64,000 bases of DNA from Methylobacterium sp. J-088 (GTDB lineage: Bacteria; Pseudomonadota; Alphaproteobacteria; Rhizobiales; Beijerinckiaceae), in assembly GCF_022829295.1 (NCBI RefSeq), contig NZ_JAKSYH010000279.1, positions 1 to 64,000 of the forward strand, given 5' to 3'. How positions within the stretch are numbered: position 1 is the first letter of the stretch; the number at the start of each line of letters is the position of its first letter. The notes under the pieces were generated by a model. It ran no database searches and had not been told where the DNA came from. It saw only the letters and a list, made by a program, of their open reading frames with translations. The translations under genes were made by a program, and so were the position numbers. Shown in pieces: positions 39,761 to 48,503 of the stretch.

Positions 39761-39881
39761 GGATTCGAAAGGTCCGGGACCTTTCGCGGGTGCAGGGCGG
39801 AGCCCGCTGGGTTCGGGCAAAGCCCGATTGTCGGGCTCCGCCCCGACACCCCGCCAAAGGGCTCGCCCTTTGGAAACCCGG
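39761..39881. repeat. Mosaic hairpin repeat, full copy 2
   Basis: Successive hairpins (GAAAGGTCC-GGGACCTTTC, then CGGGC-AAAGCCCG, TCGGGC and its partner, and CCAAAGGGCTCGCCCTTTGG) fill the gap between convergent genes. It is the reverse orientation of the copy at 51191. It probably acts as a two-way terminator here. Confidence 0.75.
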
Positions 39882-39885
39882 ATTC

Positions 39886-40626
39886 TTACGGCCGCAGCGC
39901 CAGTTCGGTGTCGGCGAGGGCGAGGCGGACCAGCTCGGTCATGGTCCGGCGGGCGGCCTCCGGATCGCCCGCCACGATCGCCTCGTAGAGGGCGCGGTGA
40001 TCGGGCATCGGGTTCCGGGGCAGGCTCTGGCGGCGGTGCTTGAAGATCGTCGTCCACGTGACGGCCGCCGCGATGGAACTCGACAGGGCGATCAGCGGCC
40101 CGTTGCGGGCCGCCTCCAGGATCGCGGTGTGGAAGGCCTGGTCGGCGGCCCGGCCATCGTCCGTGCTGAGGCCATGACGGCCCATCTCCTCCAGGGAATG
40201 GCCCATCCGGGCGAGGTCGACACCCGAGCGCCGCGCGGCCGCCAGCGCCGCCGCGGCCGGCTCCACGATCATCCGCAGCTCGAACAGGTCGCGGATGAAC
40301 GCCTCGCTGGGCTCCGATTCGAAGGTCCAGGCCAGGATGTCCGGATCGAGCAGGTTCCAGCGGCTGCGCTGGCTCACCCGCGTCCCGGTGCGCGGGCGGC
40401 TCTCCACCAGCCCCTTGGCGCTCAGGATCCGAATCGCCTCGCGATAGGCGGTTCTGGAAACCTTGAGTTGCTCCGAAAATTCGATCTCCCCGGGCAGCAC
40501 GTCGCCCGGCGCGTAACGCCCACTCAGGATCGCCACCCCGAGATCGCGCGCCACCGAGCCGTGGATGCGACGCGAGCCTGACGCAAGCGGGAGCCTGATA
40601 TCCTCGTGTCCGCGAAGCTGTCTCAC
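39886..40626 (-). CDS. GntR/FadR-family regulator of the sugar cluster
   Basis: 246 residues from GTG 40626, which has GGAGG six bases upstream; longer frames run into unrelated sequence. The N-terminal winged helix (about residues 20-85) has ILSGRYAPGDVLPGE, VSRTAYREAIRILSAKGLV and RPRTGTRV. The C-terminal FCD domain (about 100-240) has DLFELRMIVEPAAAALAA, the His-containing FHTAILEAARN and MPDHRALYEAIVAGD. FadR-type FCD regulators often bind sugar acids through a metal. It is divergent from the semialdehyde dehydrogenase gene and probably binds the sites at 40763 and 36695. Confidence 0.85.
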   Translation of the reverse strand: MRQLRGHEDIRLPLASGSRRIHGSVARDLGVAILSGRYAPGDVLPGEIEFSEQLKVSRTAYREAIRILSAKGLVESRPRTGTRVSQRSRWNLLDPDILAWTFESEPSEAFIRDLFELRMIVEPAAAALAAARRSGVDLARMGHSLEEMGRHGLSTDDGRAADQAFHTAILEAARNGPLIALSSSIAAAVTWTTIFKHRRQSLPRNPMPDHRALYEAIVAGDPEAARRTMTELVRLALADTELALRP

Positions 40627-40762
40627 CCACGACCTCCAGTCCGAGCCACGGGACGGGCCAGGATCCGAAGATCGTACCCGGAAGTTGTAGGATCGCAAGC
40701 ACCAACACCCATAAGCGATATAGATGAGGCGCTTGCGGCTCAGATCGAAAAGATCTAACCTA

Positions 40763-40780
40763 TTTGTATTAGTAAACAAC
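40763..40780. promoter_or_regulatory. Candidate GntR operator between regulator and dehydrogenase genes
   Basis: TTTGTATTAGTAAACAAC is a near-palindrome (TTGT...ACAA) in the divergent promoter, 51 bp upstream of the GTG at 40831. It matches the site at 36695 at about 12 of 16 positions. Confidence 0.4.
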
Positions 40781-40830
40781 CTGAAGGCAATGCGGCAATC
40801 CGCGGCACCGCCCTGGTCGGCGAAGCGGAC

Positions 40831-42375
40831 GTGACCACGCTGGAGACGTTCCGGGCCGTCGATGCGGCGACCGGTGCGGCCCTGGATCCGGCCTTCGCAT
40901 CCGCGGGCGCCGGAGAGGTCGCGGCCGCCTGCGCGCTGGCGGAGGCCGCGTTCCCGAGCTTCTCGGAGACCGATCCCGGGACGCGGGCGGATTTCCTCGA
41001 AGCGGCGGCCGCGGCGATCGCCGATCTCGGCCCGGCGCTGATCGAGCGTGCGATGGCGGAGACCGGGCTGCCCCAGGCGCGCCTGGAGGGTGAGCGCGGC
41101 CGCACGATCGGGCAGCTGCGCCTGTTCGCGAACCTCGTCCGCTCGGGCGACTGGGTGGAGGCGACGATCGATCCGGCGCAGCACAAGCGCCAGCCGCTGC
41201 CCCGGCCGGACCTGCGCCGACGTCACGTCGCCCTCGGGCCGGTGGCGGTGTTCGGGGCGTCGAACTTCCCGCTCGCGTTCTCGGTGGCGGGGGGCGACAC
41301 GGCCTCGGCGCTCGCGGCGGGCTGCCCGGTGGTGGTGAAGGGTCACCCGGCCCATCCGGGGACCGGGGAGCTGGTCGCCCGGGCCCTGCGCGCCGCGGTG
41401 GCGGCGAGCGGCCTGCACGCAGGCGTGTTCTCCTACCTGCCGGGGCCGTCGAACGCGCTGGGCACCGCCCTGGTGGCGGATCCGCGGATCAAGGCCGTGG
41501 GCTTCACCGGCTCACGTGGAGGCGGGCTGGCGCTGATGCGCGTGGCGGCCGGCCGGCCCGAGCCGATCCCGGTCTATGCCGAGATGAGCGCGGTCAATCC
41601 CGTCCTGCTCCTGCCCGCGGCCCTGCGGGCCCGGGGCGCGGCCCTGGCCACGGGCTTCGTACAGTCGCTCACGATGGGAGCGGGGCAGTTCTGCACCAAT
41701 CCGGGCCTGCTGATCGGGATCGCCGGCCCCGAGCTCGACGCCTTCGCGCAGGCCGCCGGGGCGGCGATCCGCGAGAGTGCGCCGCACACGATGCTGACGG
41801 CCGAGATCCGCGCCCGGTTCGAGGGCGCCGTCGCCGCGATGGCCGAACGCCCGGGGGTGACGGTGGCCGCCCGCGGCGAGAAGGCGGGGCCGGGGGGCGC
41901 CCCCGCCGCGCTGCTGCGCACGGAGGCGCGCCACCTGCTGGCGGACCCCGCGCTGACCGAGGAGATGTTCGGCCCCGCGGGGATCCTCGTGATAGCCGCC
42001 GACGCCGCGGAGATCACCCGGGTGATCGAATCCCTCGGGGGGCAGCTCACCGCGACGCTGCACCTCGACCCGGCGGACGAGCCGCTGGCCGCCGAACTGG
42101 TGCCGCTGCTGGCGCGCAAGGCCGGGCGTGTCCTCGCCAATGGCTGGCCGACCGGCGTGGAGGTCTGCCACGCGATGGTGCATGGCGGCCCGTTCCCGGC
42201 GACCTCGGATTGCCGCACCACCTCGGTCGGCACCCTGGCGATCGAGCGGTTCCTGCGCCCGGTCTGCTATCAGGACCTGCCCGAGGCGCTGCTGCCGCCG
42301 CCCCTGCGCCCGGACAATCCCTGGCATCTCGCGCGCCGGATCGACGGCCTCCACGAACCGCAATCGGGCCACTGA
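40831..42375 (+). CDS. 2-oxoglutarate semialdehyde dehydrogenase
   Basis: 514 residues from GTG 40831. The aldehyde dehydrogenase fold is clear: VAVFGASNFPLAFSVAGGD and VVVKGHPAHPGTGELV bind NAD(P), GFTGSRGGGLAL closes the dinucleotide site, YAEMSAVNPVLL has the general-base Glu, and GAGQFCTNPGLL has the catalytic Cys. This subgroup (KGSADH) oxidises 2-oxoglutarate semialdehyde to 2-oxoglutarate, the last step of the non-phosphorylative pentose route into the TCA cycle. The next gene (AraD1) starts 88 bp downstream on the same strand. Confidence 0.85.
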   Translation: MTTLETFRAVDAATGAALDPAFASAGAGEVAAACALAEAAFPSFSETDPGTRADFLEAAAAAIADLGPALIERAMAETGLPQARLEGERGRTIGQLRLFANLVRSGDWVEATIDPAQHKRQPLPRPDLRRRHVALGPVAVFGASNFPLAFSVAGGDTASALAAGCPVVVKGHPAHPGTGELVARALRAAVAASGLHAGVFSYLPGPSNALGTALVADPRIKAVGFTGSRGGGLALMRVAAGRPEPIPVYAEMSAVNPVLLLPAALRARGAALATGFVQSLTMGAGQFCTNPGLLIGIAGPELDAFAQAAGAAIRESAPHTMLTAEIRARFEGAVAAMAERPGVTVAARGEKAGPGGAPAALLRTEARHLLADPALTEEMFGPAGILVIAADAAEITRVIESLGGQLTATLHLDPADEPLAAELVPLLARKAGRVLANGWPTGVEVCHAMVHGGPFPATSDCRTTSVGTLAIERFLRPVCYQDLPEALLPPPLRPDNPWHLARRIDGLHEPQSGH

Positions 42376-42463
42376 CGGGCCGCCGCGCGGTCTGCCTCGG
42401 CCGCGCATCGGGACGGCCCGCAGAGGCCGCCGAAGAAGAGACGCCCCGGGGGGGGGACTTTCG

Positions 42464-43447
42464 ATGGGACGATCACTCCTACAATTCGAGTCCGCGGACG
42501 GGCAGCGCGGCATCGCCCTACTGGCGAATGGCGTGGCGCGGCCGGTGCCCGGCGTCCGGACCGTGTTGGAGCTGGCGCGGAAGGCCCTCGCGGCGGGGGA
42601 CGATCTGGCCGTCACGGCGGAGCGGGCCGGGCTGTCCGAAGTCATTGATCTGGCGTCCGTTCGCCTGCTGCCACCGGTGGACCACGCGGATCCCGCACAC
42701 CTGCTGCTCAGCGGCACCGGGCTGACCCATCTCGGCTCGGCCGAGGGCCGCGACAAGATGCATCGCGCCGCCGCCTCGGCCGATCCGGCGCCGACCGACT
42801 CGATGCGGATGTTCCGGATGGGCGTCGAGGGCGGCAAGCCGGCCCCCGGCGAGACCGGCGTCGAGCCCGAATGGTTCTACAAGGGCGATGGCAGCGCCAT
42901 CGTGGGGACCGGCGAGCCGCTGGTCTCCCCCGCCTTCGCGCTCGACGGCGGCGAGGAGCCGGAGATCGCCGGGATCTACCTGATCGACGCCGACGGGACC
43001 CCGGTGCGCCTCGGCTTCGCCCTGGCCAACGAGTTCTCCGACCATGTGACCGAGCGCGGCAATTACCTCTGGCTCGCGCATTCGAAGCTCCGCCCGGCGG
43101 CGCTCGGTCCGGAACTCTGGCTCGGCGCGCTGCCGCCGGACGTGCGCGGCACGAGCCGCGTCCTGCGCGACGGCGCCGTGCTCTGGGAGAAGCCGTTCCT
43201 CTCCGGGGAGGCGAACATGTCCCACAGCCTCGACAACCTGGAGCGGCACCACTTCAAGTACGCGCTGTTCCGTCGGCCCGGCGACGTGCACGTGCATTTC
43301 TTCGGGACCGCCACCCTGTCGTTCAGCGACGGGATCGCGGCCCGGCCGGGCGACGTGTTCGAGATCGCGGCGGCGCCATTCTCGCTCCCCCTGCGCAATC
43401 CTCTGGCGGTCGCGCCGGCCGCCGACATCCCCGTGCGTGTGCTGTGA
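42464..43447 (+). CDS. araD1: AraD1/GguC, FAH-family 2-keto-3-deoxy-L-arabinonate dehydratase
   Basis: 327 residues. LLSGTGLTHLGSAEGRDKMH (about 82-101), VEPEWFYKGDGSAIVGTGE, LGFALANEFSDHVTE and SEAN-like GEANMSHSLDNLE place it in the FAH-superfamily group known as AraD1 or GguC. It removes water and deaminates no group: 2-keto-3-deoxy-L-arabinonate becomes 2-oxoglutarate semialdehyde, the substrate of the preceding gene's enzyme. Metal-binding acidic residues lie in the middle strand region. The gene is 1 bp from the dehydrogenase gene that follows. No strong ribosome site precedes the ATG; a G-run stands there instead. Confidence 0.8.
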   Translation: MGRSLLQFESADGQRGIALLANGVARPVPGVRTVLELARKALAAGDDLAVTAERAGLSEVIDLASVRLLPPVDHADPAHLLLSGTGLTHLGSAEGRDKMHRAAASADPAPTDSMRMFRMGVEGGKPAPGETGVEPEWFYKGDGSAIVGTGEPLVSPAFALDGGEEPEIAGIYLIDADGTPVRLGFALANEFSDHVTERGNYLWLAHSKLRPAALGPELWLGALPPDVRGTSRVLRDGAVLWEKPFLSGEANMSHSLDNLERHHFKYALFRRPGDVHVHFFGTATLSFSDGIAARPGDVFEIAAAPFSLPLRNPLAVAPAADIPVRVL

Positions 43448-43448
43448 G

Positions 43449-44375
43449 ATGACGAATCCGATCCGCATCGGGCTGGTGGGCGTCGGCAAGATCGCCCGGG
43501 ACCAGCATCTGCCGGTGATCGGCGCCTCGCCGGACTACACACTTGTGGCGGTGGCGAGCCGCCATGGCGAATACGCGGGCGTGCCCAATTACCGGACGCT
43601 ACCCGAGATGCTGGCGGGGCAGGGCGACCTCCAGGCCGTCGCCCTGTGCCAGCCGCCGCAGGCGCGGTTCGAGGCCGCCCTGGCGGCGATCGAGGCGGGG
43701 CTGCACGTCTTCCTGGAGAAGCCGCCGGGGGCGACCCTGGCCGAGGTCGGGCTCCTCGCCGAGGCCGCGCGCAAGCGGGGGGTGAGCCTGTTCGCGAGCT
43801 GGCATTCCCGGTTCGCGCCCGGGGTCGAGCCCGCGCGCGACTGGCTGTCCACGCGCCGGATCCGGTCGGTGTCGATCGCCTGGATGGAGGACGTGCGGCA
43901 CTGGCATCCGGGCCAGGACTGGATCTGGGACGCCGGCGGGATGGGCGTGTTCGATCCGGGGATCAACGCCCTGTCGATCGCCACCCACATCCTGCCGCCG
44001 TTCTTCCTCACCGGCGCGACCCTGGAGGTTCCGGAGAACCGGCAGGCGCCGATCGCCGCCAACCTGCGCTTCACCGACGCCGCCGGCACCCCGATCCACG
44101 CCACGTTCGACTGGCGCCAGACCGGTCCGCAGACCTGGGACATCCGCGTCGAGACCGAGGACGGGCCCCTGGTCCTGTCGCGGGGCGGCGCGGCCCTGAC
44201 CCTCGACGGTCGCGACCACGCGTTGCCACCCGAGGCCGAGTATCGCGGCCTCTACGACCGCTTCGCCGCCCTGGTCCGCTCCGGCGCCAGCGACGTCGAC
44301 CTGAATCCACTGATCCACGCCGCCGACGCTTTTCTGCGCGGCGAGCGCCGCAGCGTGGAGGCCTTCACGGACTGA
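43449..44375 (+). CDS. Gfo/Idh/MocA-type L-arabinose / D-galactose 1-dehydrogenase
   Basis: 308 residues. IRIGLVGVGKIARDQHLPVI (residues 5-24) is the Rossmann NAD(P) site, HVFLEKPPGATLAEV carries the conserved EKP, and WDAGGMGVFDPGINALSI lies in the catalytic region. D-galactose/L-arabinose 1-dehydrogenases of this family oxidise the sugar C1 to the lactone. It starts directly after araD1 and completes the set: dehydrogenase, lactonase (34452), dehydratase (37946), AraD1 (42464), semialdehyde dehydrogenase (40831). The porin gene follows 71 bp downstream. Confidence 0.85.
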   Translation: MTNPIRIGLVGVGKIARDQHLPVIGASPDYTLVAVASRHGEYAGVPNYRTLPEMLAGQGDLQAVALCQPPQARFEAALAAIEAGLHVFLEKPPGATLAEVGLLAEAARKRGVSLFASWHSRFAPGVEPARDWLSTRRIRSVSIAWMEDVRHWHPGQDWIWDAGGMGVFDPGINALSIATHILPPFFLTGATLEVPENRQAPIAANLRFTDAAGTPIHATFDWRQTGPQTWDIRVETEDGPLVLSRGGAALTLDGRDHALPPEAEYRGLYDRFAALVRSGASDVDLNPLIHAADAFLRGERRSVEAFTD

Positions 44376-44446
44376 CCGGGGAGGGCCCCTGCGGGGACAC
44401 GAACGCGACAGAGCCCAGAAGGCCGCGCGGTTAAGGGGGAGTCATT

Positions 44447-45979
44447 ATGGCAAGGAAGCAGACACGGTGGGCAGCGTTCGCGCTGTGCGCCGCAACGATG
44501 ACGGCTGGCGTCAGCGCGGCCGAGGCTCAGGTCGCGGCTACGGCGCCGGACGGGGGGCCGCCTCTGGTCAATCCGGGGCCGAAGGCCAGCCCGGCACGCA
44601 AGGCGCAGTACCGGGCGAACCGCGCCCGGCGGCGGGTGATCCGTGAGGGTCGGAGCTTCGCGGGCGCGAGCAGCGCGGCGGCCTCGGGCATCGCGCAGGG
44701 CATCGCCGCGGCCCCGCCGTCGCTGCCGCCCGGCACCGTCGACCTCGGGCACGGGGTGACCGCGATCCTGAACTACACGGGCGAGTTCGCCGCCAATCCG
44801 TCCGGCGGCCGGCGCCAGGGCTCGGACTATGCCGGCCAGGTGTTCTTCGGCCTCGACGCCGATCTCGGCCGCCTCGCCGGGGTCGAGGGCGGCGCGGTGC
44901 ACGCCATCGTGACCCAGCGCCACGGGCGCGGCATATCGAACGACTTCATCGCCAACACCACCAGCGTGCAGGAGATCCAGGGCGGTGGCCAGACCGCGCA
45001 TCTCACTGCATTGTCCTATGAGCAGAAGCTGTTCGACAACCGCCTCGATATCGAGTTCGGCCGCGTCCTGGCCAACCCGAACTTCCTGGCCTCGCCGTTC
45101 TACTGCAACTTCCAGAACAACGGCATCTGCGGCGCGCCGAAGGGCGCGTTCAAGATGACGAACATCACGTGGTGGCCGATCGCCACCTGGGGTGCTCACG
45201 CCAAGGCCTGGGTCACCGACAAGGTGTTCGTGCATGCCGGCGTCTACGAGGTGAATCCACGCGATCAGCAGGACAACCAGAACGGGATCGACTGGTCGAC
45301 CCGCGGCGCCACCGGCGTCGTGGTGCCGGTGGAGGTCGGCTACTCGACCAATTTCGGCAACGACCCGCTGCCGCGCAACTACGGCCTCGGCGCGATCATC
45401 GATCAATCGGACTACAAGGATCCGGTTCAGGACGTCCGCCGGACCTCCTATCTGCTCAGCGGCCTCGATCCGCTGACCCGGTTCGGCCGGTCGGCGATCT
45501 ACGCCCGGTTCGACCAGATGGTGTGGCGTCCGGATCCGACCGGCGTCCAGGGCCTGACCCTGTTCGGGGCCTTCCTCGCCGGGACCGGCGGGCGGCAGTT
45601 CGAGGATTACTTCCTGAACGGCGGCGCCGTCCTCACCGGCACCTTCGCGGGCCGGCCCTACGACACGATCGGCTTCGGCTTCTCGTGGGAGCACTTCTCG
45701 CCGCTGGGTACCGCCAATCTCCGGGCGGCGCGCGCCAAGGTCGGCCTGGGCTACGGTGGTGTCTCCTCGTCGCAGACCATCCTGGAGGTGAACTACGGCA
45801 TCCAGCTGACCCCGGCGATCCGGCTGATGCCGAACCTGCAATACGTCATCAACCCGCAATTGCAGGAGCGCTACTTCGCTCAGCCCAAGCGCGTTCCCGA
45901 CGCCTTCGTGGTCGGCGCGAAGCTCTCGGTGGACCTGTTCACCCTGGCGGGCTTTGCCAAGGGCCCCGGCAGCCTCTGA
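44447..45979 (+). CDS. OprB-family carbohydrate-selective porin
   Basis: 510 residues with a Sec signal peptide (about 1-28, WAAFALCAATMTAGVSAAEAQ). A basic N-terminal stretch (KAQYRANRARRRVIREG) is followed by beta strands typical of OprB: VFFGLDADLGRLAG, FIANTTSVQEIQGGGQTAHL, FDNRLDIEFGRVLANPNF and a terminal strand ending LSVDLFTLAGFAKGPGSL. It forms an outer-membrane channel for sugars. Its place at the end of the arabinose cluster suggests it serves uptake of that sugar. A strong hairpin follows at 46031. Confidence 0.85.
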   Translation: MARKQTRWAAFALCAATMTAGVSAAEAQVAATAPDGGPPLVNPGPKASPARKAQYRANRARRRVIREGRSFAGASSAAASGIAQGIAAAPPSLPPGTVDLGHGVTAILNYTGEFAANPSGGRRQGSDYAGQVFFGLDADLGRLAGVEGGAVHAIVTQRHGRGISNDFIANTTSVQEIQGGGQTAHLTALSYEQKLFDNRLDIEFGRVLANPNFLASPFYCNFQNNGICGAPKGAFKMTNITWWPIATWGAHAKAWVTDKVFVHAGVYEVNPRDQQDNQNGIDWSTRGATGVVVPVEVGYSTNFGNDPLPRNYGLGAIIDQSDYKDPVQDVRRTSYLLSGLDPLTRFGRSAIYARFDQMVWRPDPTGVQGLTLFGAFLAGTGGRQFEDYFLNGGAVLTGTFAGRPYDTIGFGFSWEHFSPLGTANLRAARAKVGLGYGGVSSSQTILEVNYGIQLTPAIRLMPNLQYVINPQLQERYFAQPKRVPDAFVVGAKLSVDLFTLAGFAKGPGSL

Positions 45980-46030
45980 GGCACCGCCCCCGCGGGCCGG
46001 CCCCGGCCGGCCCGCGGATCACCGACCGAC

Positions 46031-46059
46031 ACGGCCGCGCGGGTCCTCCGCGCGGCCGT
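46031..46059 (+). terminator. Rho-independent terminator after the porin gene
   Basis: ACGGCCGCGCGG and CCGCGCGGCCGT form a perfect 12-bp stem with a 5-nt loop, followed by TCTCGTTT. It lies 52 bp after the porin stop. Confidence 0.75.
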
Positions 46060-46161
46060 TCTCGTTTCCAGTCGGCGGGAGCCGTGCACGAAAAAGGGCC
46101 AGCCGCGATGGCTGACCCCGATCGTCCGGCCTCCGCTGCGACGCGGAGGGTTCCGCAGGCC

Positions 46162-46362
46162 TCACTCGGCCGCGGTCATCTCGGCGGTGAAGTGGCCGCA
46201 CCAATCGTTCGTGGACACCACCGGCCACAGGCCCTTGGACTCCGGCTCCGGCTGGCTGACCGGCGGATTGAACCGGCACAGGCCGGCATCGGCCTGGGGC
46301 GCCGGGCCATTGCCGGTGTGCTCGTCGAAGAACTTGCAGCTCTCGCAATGGGCGTTGGCCAT
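46162..46362 (-). CDS. Small Cys-rich protein, possible metal or Fe-S binder
   Basis: 66 residues: MANAHCESCKFFDEHTG, then LCRFNPP and DWCGHF. Four Cys (C-x2-C, C, C) could bind zinc or an iron-sulfur cluster, and the fold would be very small. Proteins of this pattern are common and uncharacterised in Rhizobiales and Methylobacterium. No operon partner; it is convergent with the porin gene. Confidence 0.6.
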   Translation of the reverse strand: MANAHCESCKFFDEHTGNGPAPQADAGLCRFNPPVSQPEPESKGLWPVVSTNDWCGHFTAEMTAAE

Positions 46363-46948
46363 GTTCCGTATCTCCCGATGAGGATCGGCTCCGCGCCGCT
46401 CTGTTGCGAATTAGAACAACTACAATCTGGAAGTCAAGGGTGAAGACCAGATCCGGGCCCCTGGCCGTCGGGCGGAATGGTCTGGCGCGAGGAGCCTGAA
46501 GCGACAGGTCTGGGGCTCGACGGGCCGGCCGATCCGGCGGTGGGGCCAGCCCGATTCCGCCCCGGAGGGCGCGGCCGGGCGCCCGCCGCGGACCGCGCGC
46601 ATCCAAACGAGAACCTTCTCCGTAGGCCGCCTCGGACGATAAAATCGAACTCCTCTCCTGGCGATCGGTAGATCTGACCGGCGCCCAGGGTCTTGACCGG
46701 GCGTCATCGCCCGATCCACCGCGAAAAACTCCAGTCGATCGCGAGATAGAACTTCACCATCGCGCGCAGATTACGGGGAGAATGTTTTTCTCTACCCAAT
46801 GAATAGGGAAAAGCGTTTCATTGACCTGCGACAGGCAGGCCATCAATTCTAGCGCTCCGTCCGGATGCCCGGCGGCGGCGCCGTCGCGTCCCGACCGGAC
46901 CGTCGCACCGGCCCGCCACGGCAAGGCACCTGAGCAAGGCACCAGAGC
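46363..46948. other. Intergenic region upstream of the ssu operon
   Basis: About 585 bases with only short shadow ORFs. It must contain the promoter of the leftward Cys-rich gene and that of the sulfonate operon (AT-richer stretch at about 46760-46820). I cannot identify a CysB- or Cbl-type site by eye. Confidence 0.35.
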
Positions 46949-47521
46949 ATGACACGACCGAGACTCGTCGGGCTGAGCGCGAACGTGCAGCGGCCGTCCA
47001 AGACCCGCGCGCTGGTCGATGCGGTGCTGGGCGAAGCCAGCGCACAGGCCGCCCTCGACGTCCGCATCCTGGACTTCGTCGATGCCGGCCCCGGCCTCGG
47101 TGCCGCCTGGACCCGCGATCAGCTCCCGCCCGCCGCCCGGTCGGTGCTCGATGCGATCGAGGCGGCGGACGGGCTGGTGGTCGGCTCGCCGGTCTACAAG
47201 GGCGCCTATACCGGCCTGTTCAAGCACCTGTTCGACCTCGTCGATCCGGCGGCGCTGGCCGGCAAGCCGGTGGCCATCGTGGCGACGGGCGGCGGCGCGC
47301 GCCACGCCCTCGTGGTCGAGCACGCCTTCCGGCCGCTGTTCGGCTTCTTCGGCGCGCTCCAGATCCCCACCGCGGTCTACGCCTCGGACACGGATTTCCA
47401 CGCGGGCGTGCTGACCGAGGCCGGCGTGCAGGCCCGGGCCGCGGAAGCCGGCGCCCAGCTCGCCGCGCTCCTCGTCCACCGCACCGCGACGGCCCCGCTC
47501 GCCCTCGCGGCCGCCGAGTGA
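46949..47521 (+). CDS. ssuE: NADPH-dependent FMN reductase, SsuE/MsuE type
   Basis: 190 residues with a flavodoxin-like fold. VGLSANVQRPSKTRALVDAV (residues 7-26) binds the FMN phosphate, and DGLVVGSPVYKGAYTGLFKH is the conserved second loop. ATGGGARHALVVEHAFRPLF is characteristic of the SsuE/MsuE subgroup. It supplies FMNH2 to the monooxygenase encoded at 51338. It is first in a tight operon: the first SsuA gene begins 8 bp after its stop. Confidence 0.9.
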   Translation: MTRPRLVGLSANVQRPSKTRALVDAVLGEASAQAALDVRILDFVDAGPGLGAAWTRDQLPPAARSVLDAIEAADGLVVGSPVYKGAYTGLFKHLFDLVDPAALAGKPVAIVATGGGARHALVVEHAFRPLFGFFGALQIPTAVYASDTDFHAGVLTEAGVQARAAEAGAQLAALLVHRTATAPLALAAAE

Positions 47522-47529
47522 GCCCCACG

Positions 47530-48498
47530 ATGCTCGACCGCCGCGCCCTCCTCGCCGCCTTCGCCGCCCTTCCGGCGGCCCTTCCGGCGGGCTTCGCAGC
47601 CCGGGGCGCCCGCGCGGCCGAGCCGGGCGTGCTCCGGATCGGCTACCAGAAGAACGGCATCCTGGTGGTCGCCAGGCAGCAGGGGATCATCGAGCGCCGT
47701 TTGGCGCCCCTTGGCCACACGGTGCGCTGGGTCGAGTTCTCGTTCGGTCCGCCGCTGCTCGAGGCTCTGGCGCTGGATGGGATCGATTTCGGGCAGACCG
47801 GCGACGCGCCGCCGATCTTCGCGCAGGCCGCGCGGTCCAACCTCGTCTACGCGGCCGCCCAGGAGGCCGGCGGCTCCGGCGCTGGGATCCTGCTGCCGAA
47901 GGGCTCGGGCATCCGCAGCCTCGCCGACCTCAAGGGCAAGCGCGTCGCCTTCGCCAAGGCGTCGAGCGCCCACAACCTGACCATCGCGGCTCTGGAGAAG
48001 GCCGGGCTGACCTATGCCGATATCGAGCCCGTGACCCTGGCGCCCGCGGACGCGGCGGCGGCCTTCGCCCGGGGCAGCATCGACGCCTGGACGATCTGGG
48101 ACCCGTACTTCGCCATCGCCGAGGCCGGGGAGGGGGTGCGCATCCTCGCCTCCGCCACCGAGATCGCCCCGCAGACCAACTTCTTCCTGGCAAGCCGCCC
48201 CTTCGCGGAGGGCCGGGCTCCCGTGCTCGCCGCCGCCATCGACGCCCTCGGCGAGGTGGCGACGTGGTGCACGCAGAATCGCGGCGCGGTCGCCGAGCTC
48301 CTGTCGCAGGGCACCGGCGTCCCCCTCGCCGCGACACGCCGGGCGGTGGACCGGACCGACTACGTGATCGGGCCGATGACCGAGCGCGTGATCGCCGCGC
48401 AGCAGCGGGTCGCCGACCGCTTCCACGCCCTGAAGCTGATCCCGAAACCGATCCGGATCGCCGACGCGGTCTGGGCCGCCCCCGCCCGCAACGGCTGA
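47530..48498 (+). CDS. ssuA: Sulfonate ABC transporter substrate-binding protein, first copy
   Basis: 322 residues; ATG 47530 (MLDRRALLAAFAALPAAL) gives a normal signal peptide, possibly Tat-type since two Arg precede the hydrophobic core. IGYQKNGILVVARQQGIIE, FGPPLLEALALDGIDFGQTG and GSIDAWTIWDPYFAIAE are SsuA motifs. It binds alkanesulfonates in the periplasm for SsuBC. It is followed after 5 bp by a second, divergent paralogue. Confidence 0.85.
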   Translation: MLDRRALLAAFAALPAALPAGFAARGARAAEPGVLRIGYQKNGILVVARQQGIIERRLAPLGHTVRWVEFSFGPPLLEALALDGIDFGQTGDAPPIFAQAARSNLVYAAAQEAGGSGAGILLPKGSGIRSLADLKGKRVAFAKASSAHNLTIAALEKAGLTYADIEPVTLAPADAAAAFARGSIDAWTIWDPYFAIAEAGEGVRILASATEIAPQTNFFLASRPFAEGRAPVLAAAIDALGEVATWCTQNRGAVAELLSQGTGVPLAATRRAVDRTDYVIGPMTERVIAAQQRVADRFHALKLIPKPIRIADAVWAAPARNG

Positions 48499-48503
48499 GA
48501 CCC

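Noticed and set aside
37904..40708. 934-residue minus-strand ORF over galM end, dehydratase and GntR
   Set aside because: Antisense shadow of well-supported genes in high-GC DNA; composition rich in Arg, Gly, Ala and His with no domain.
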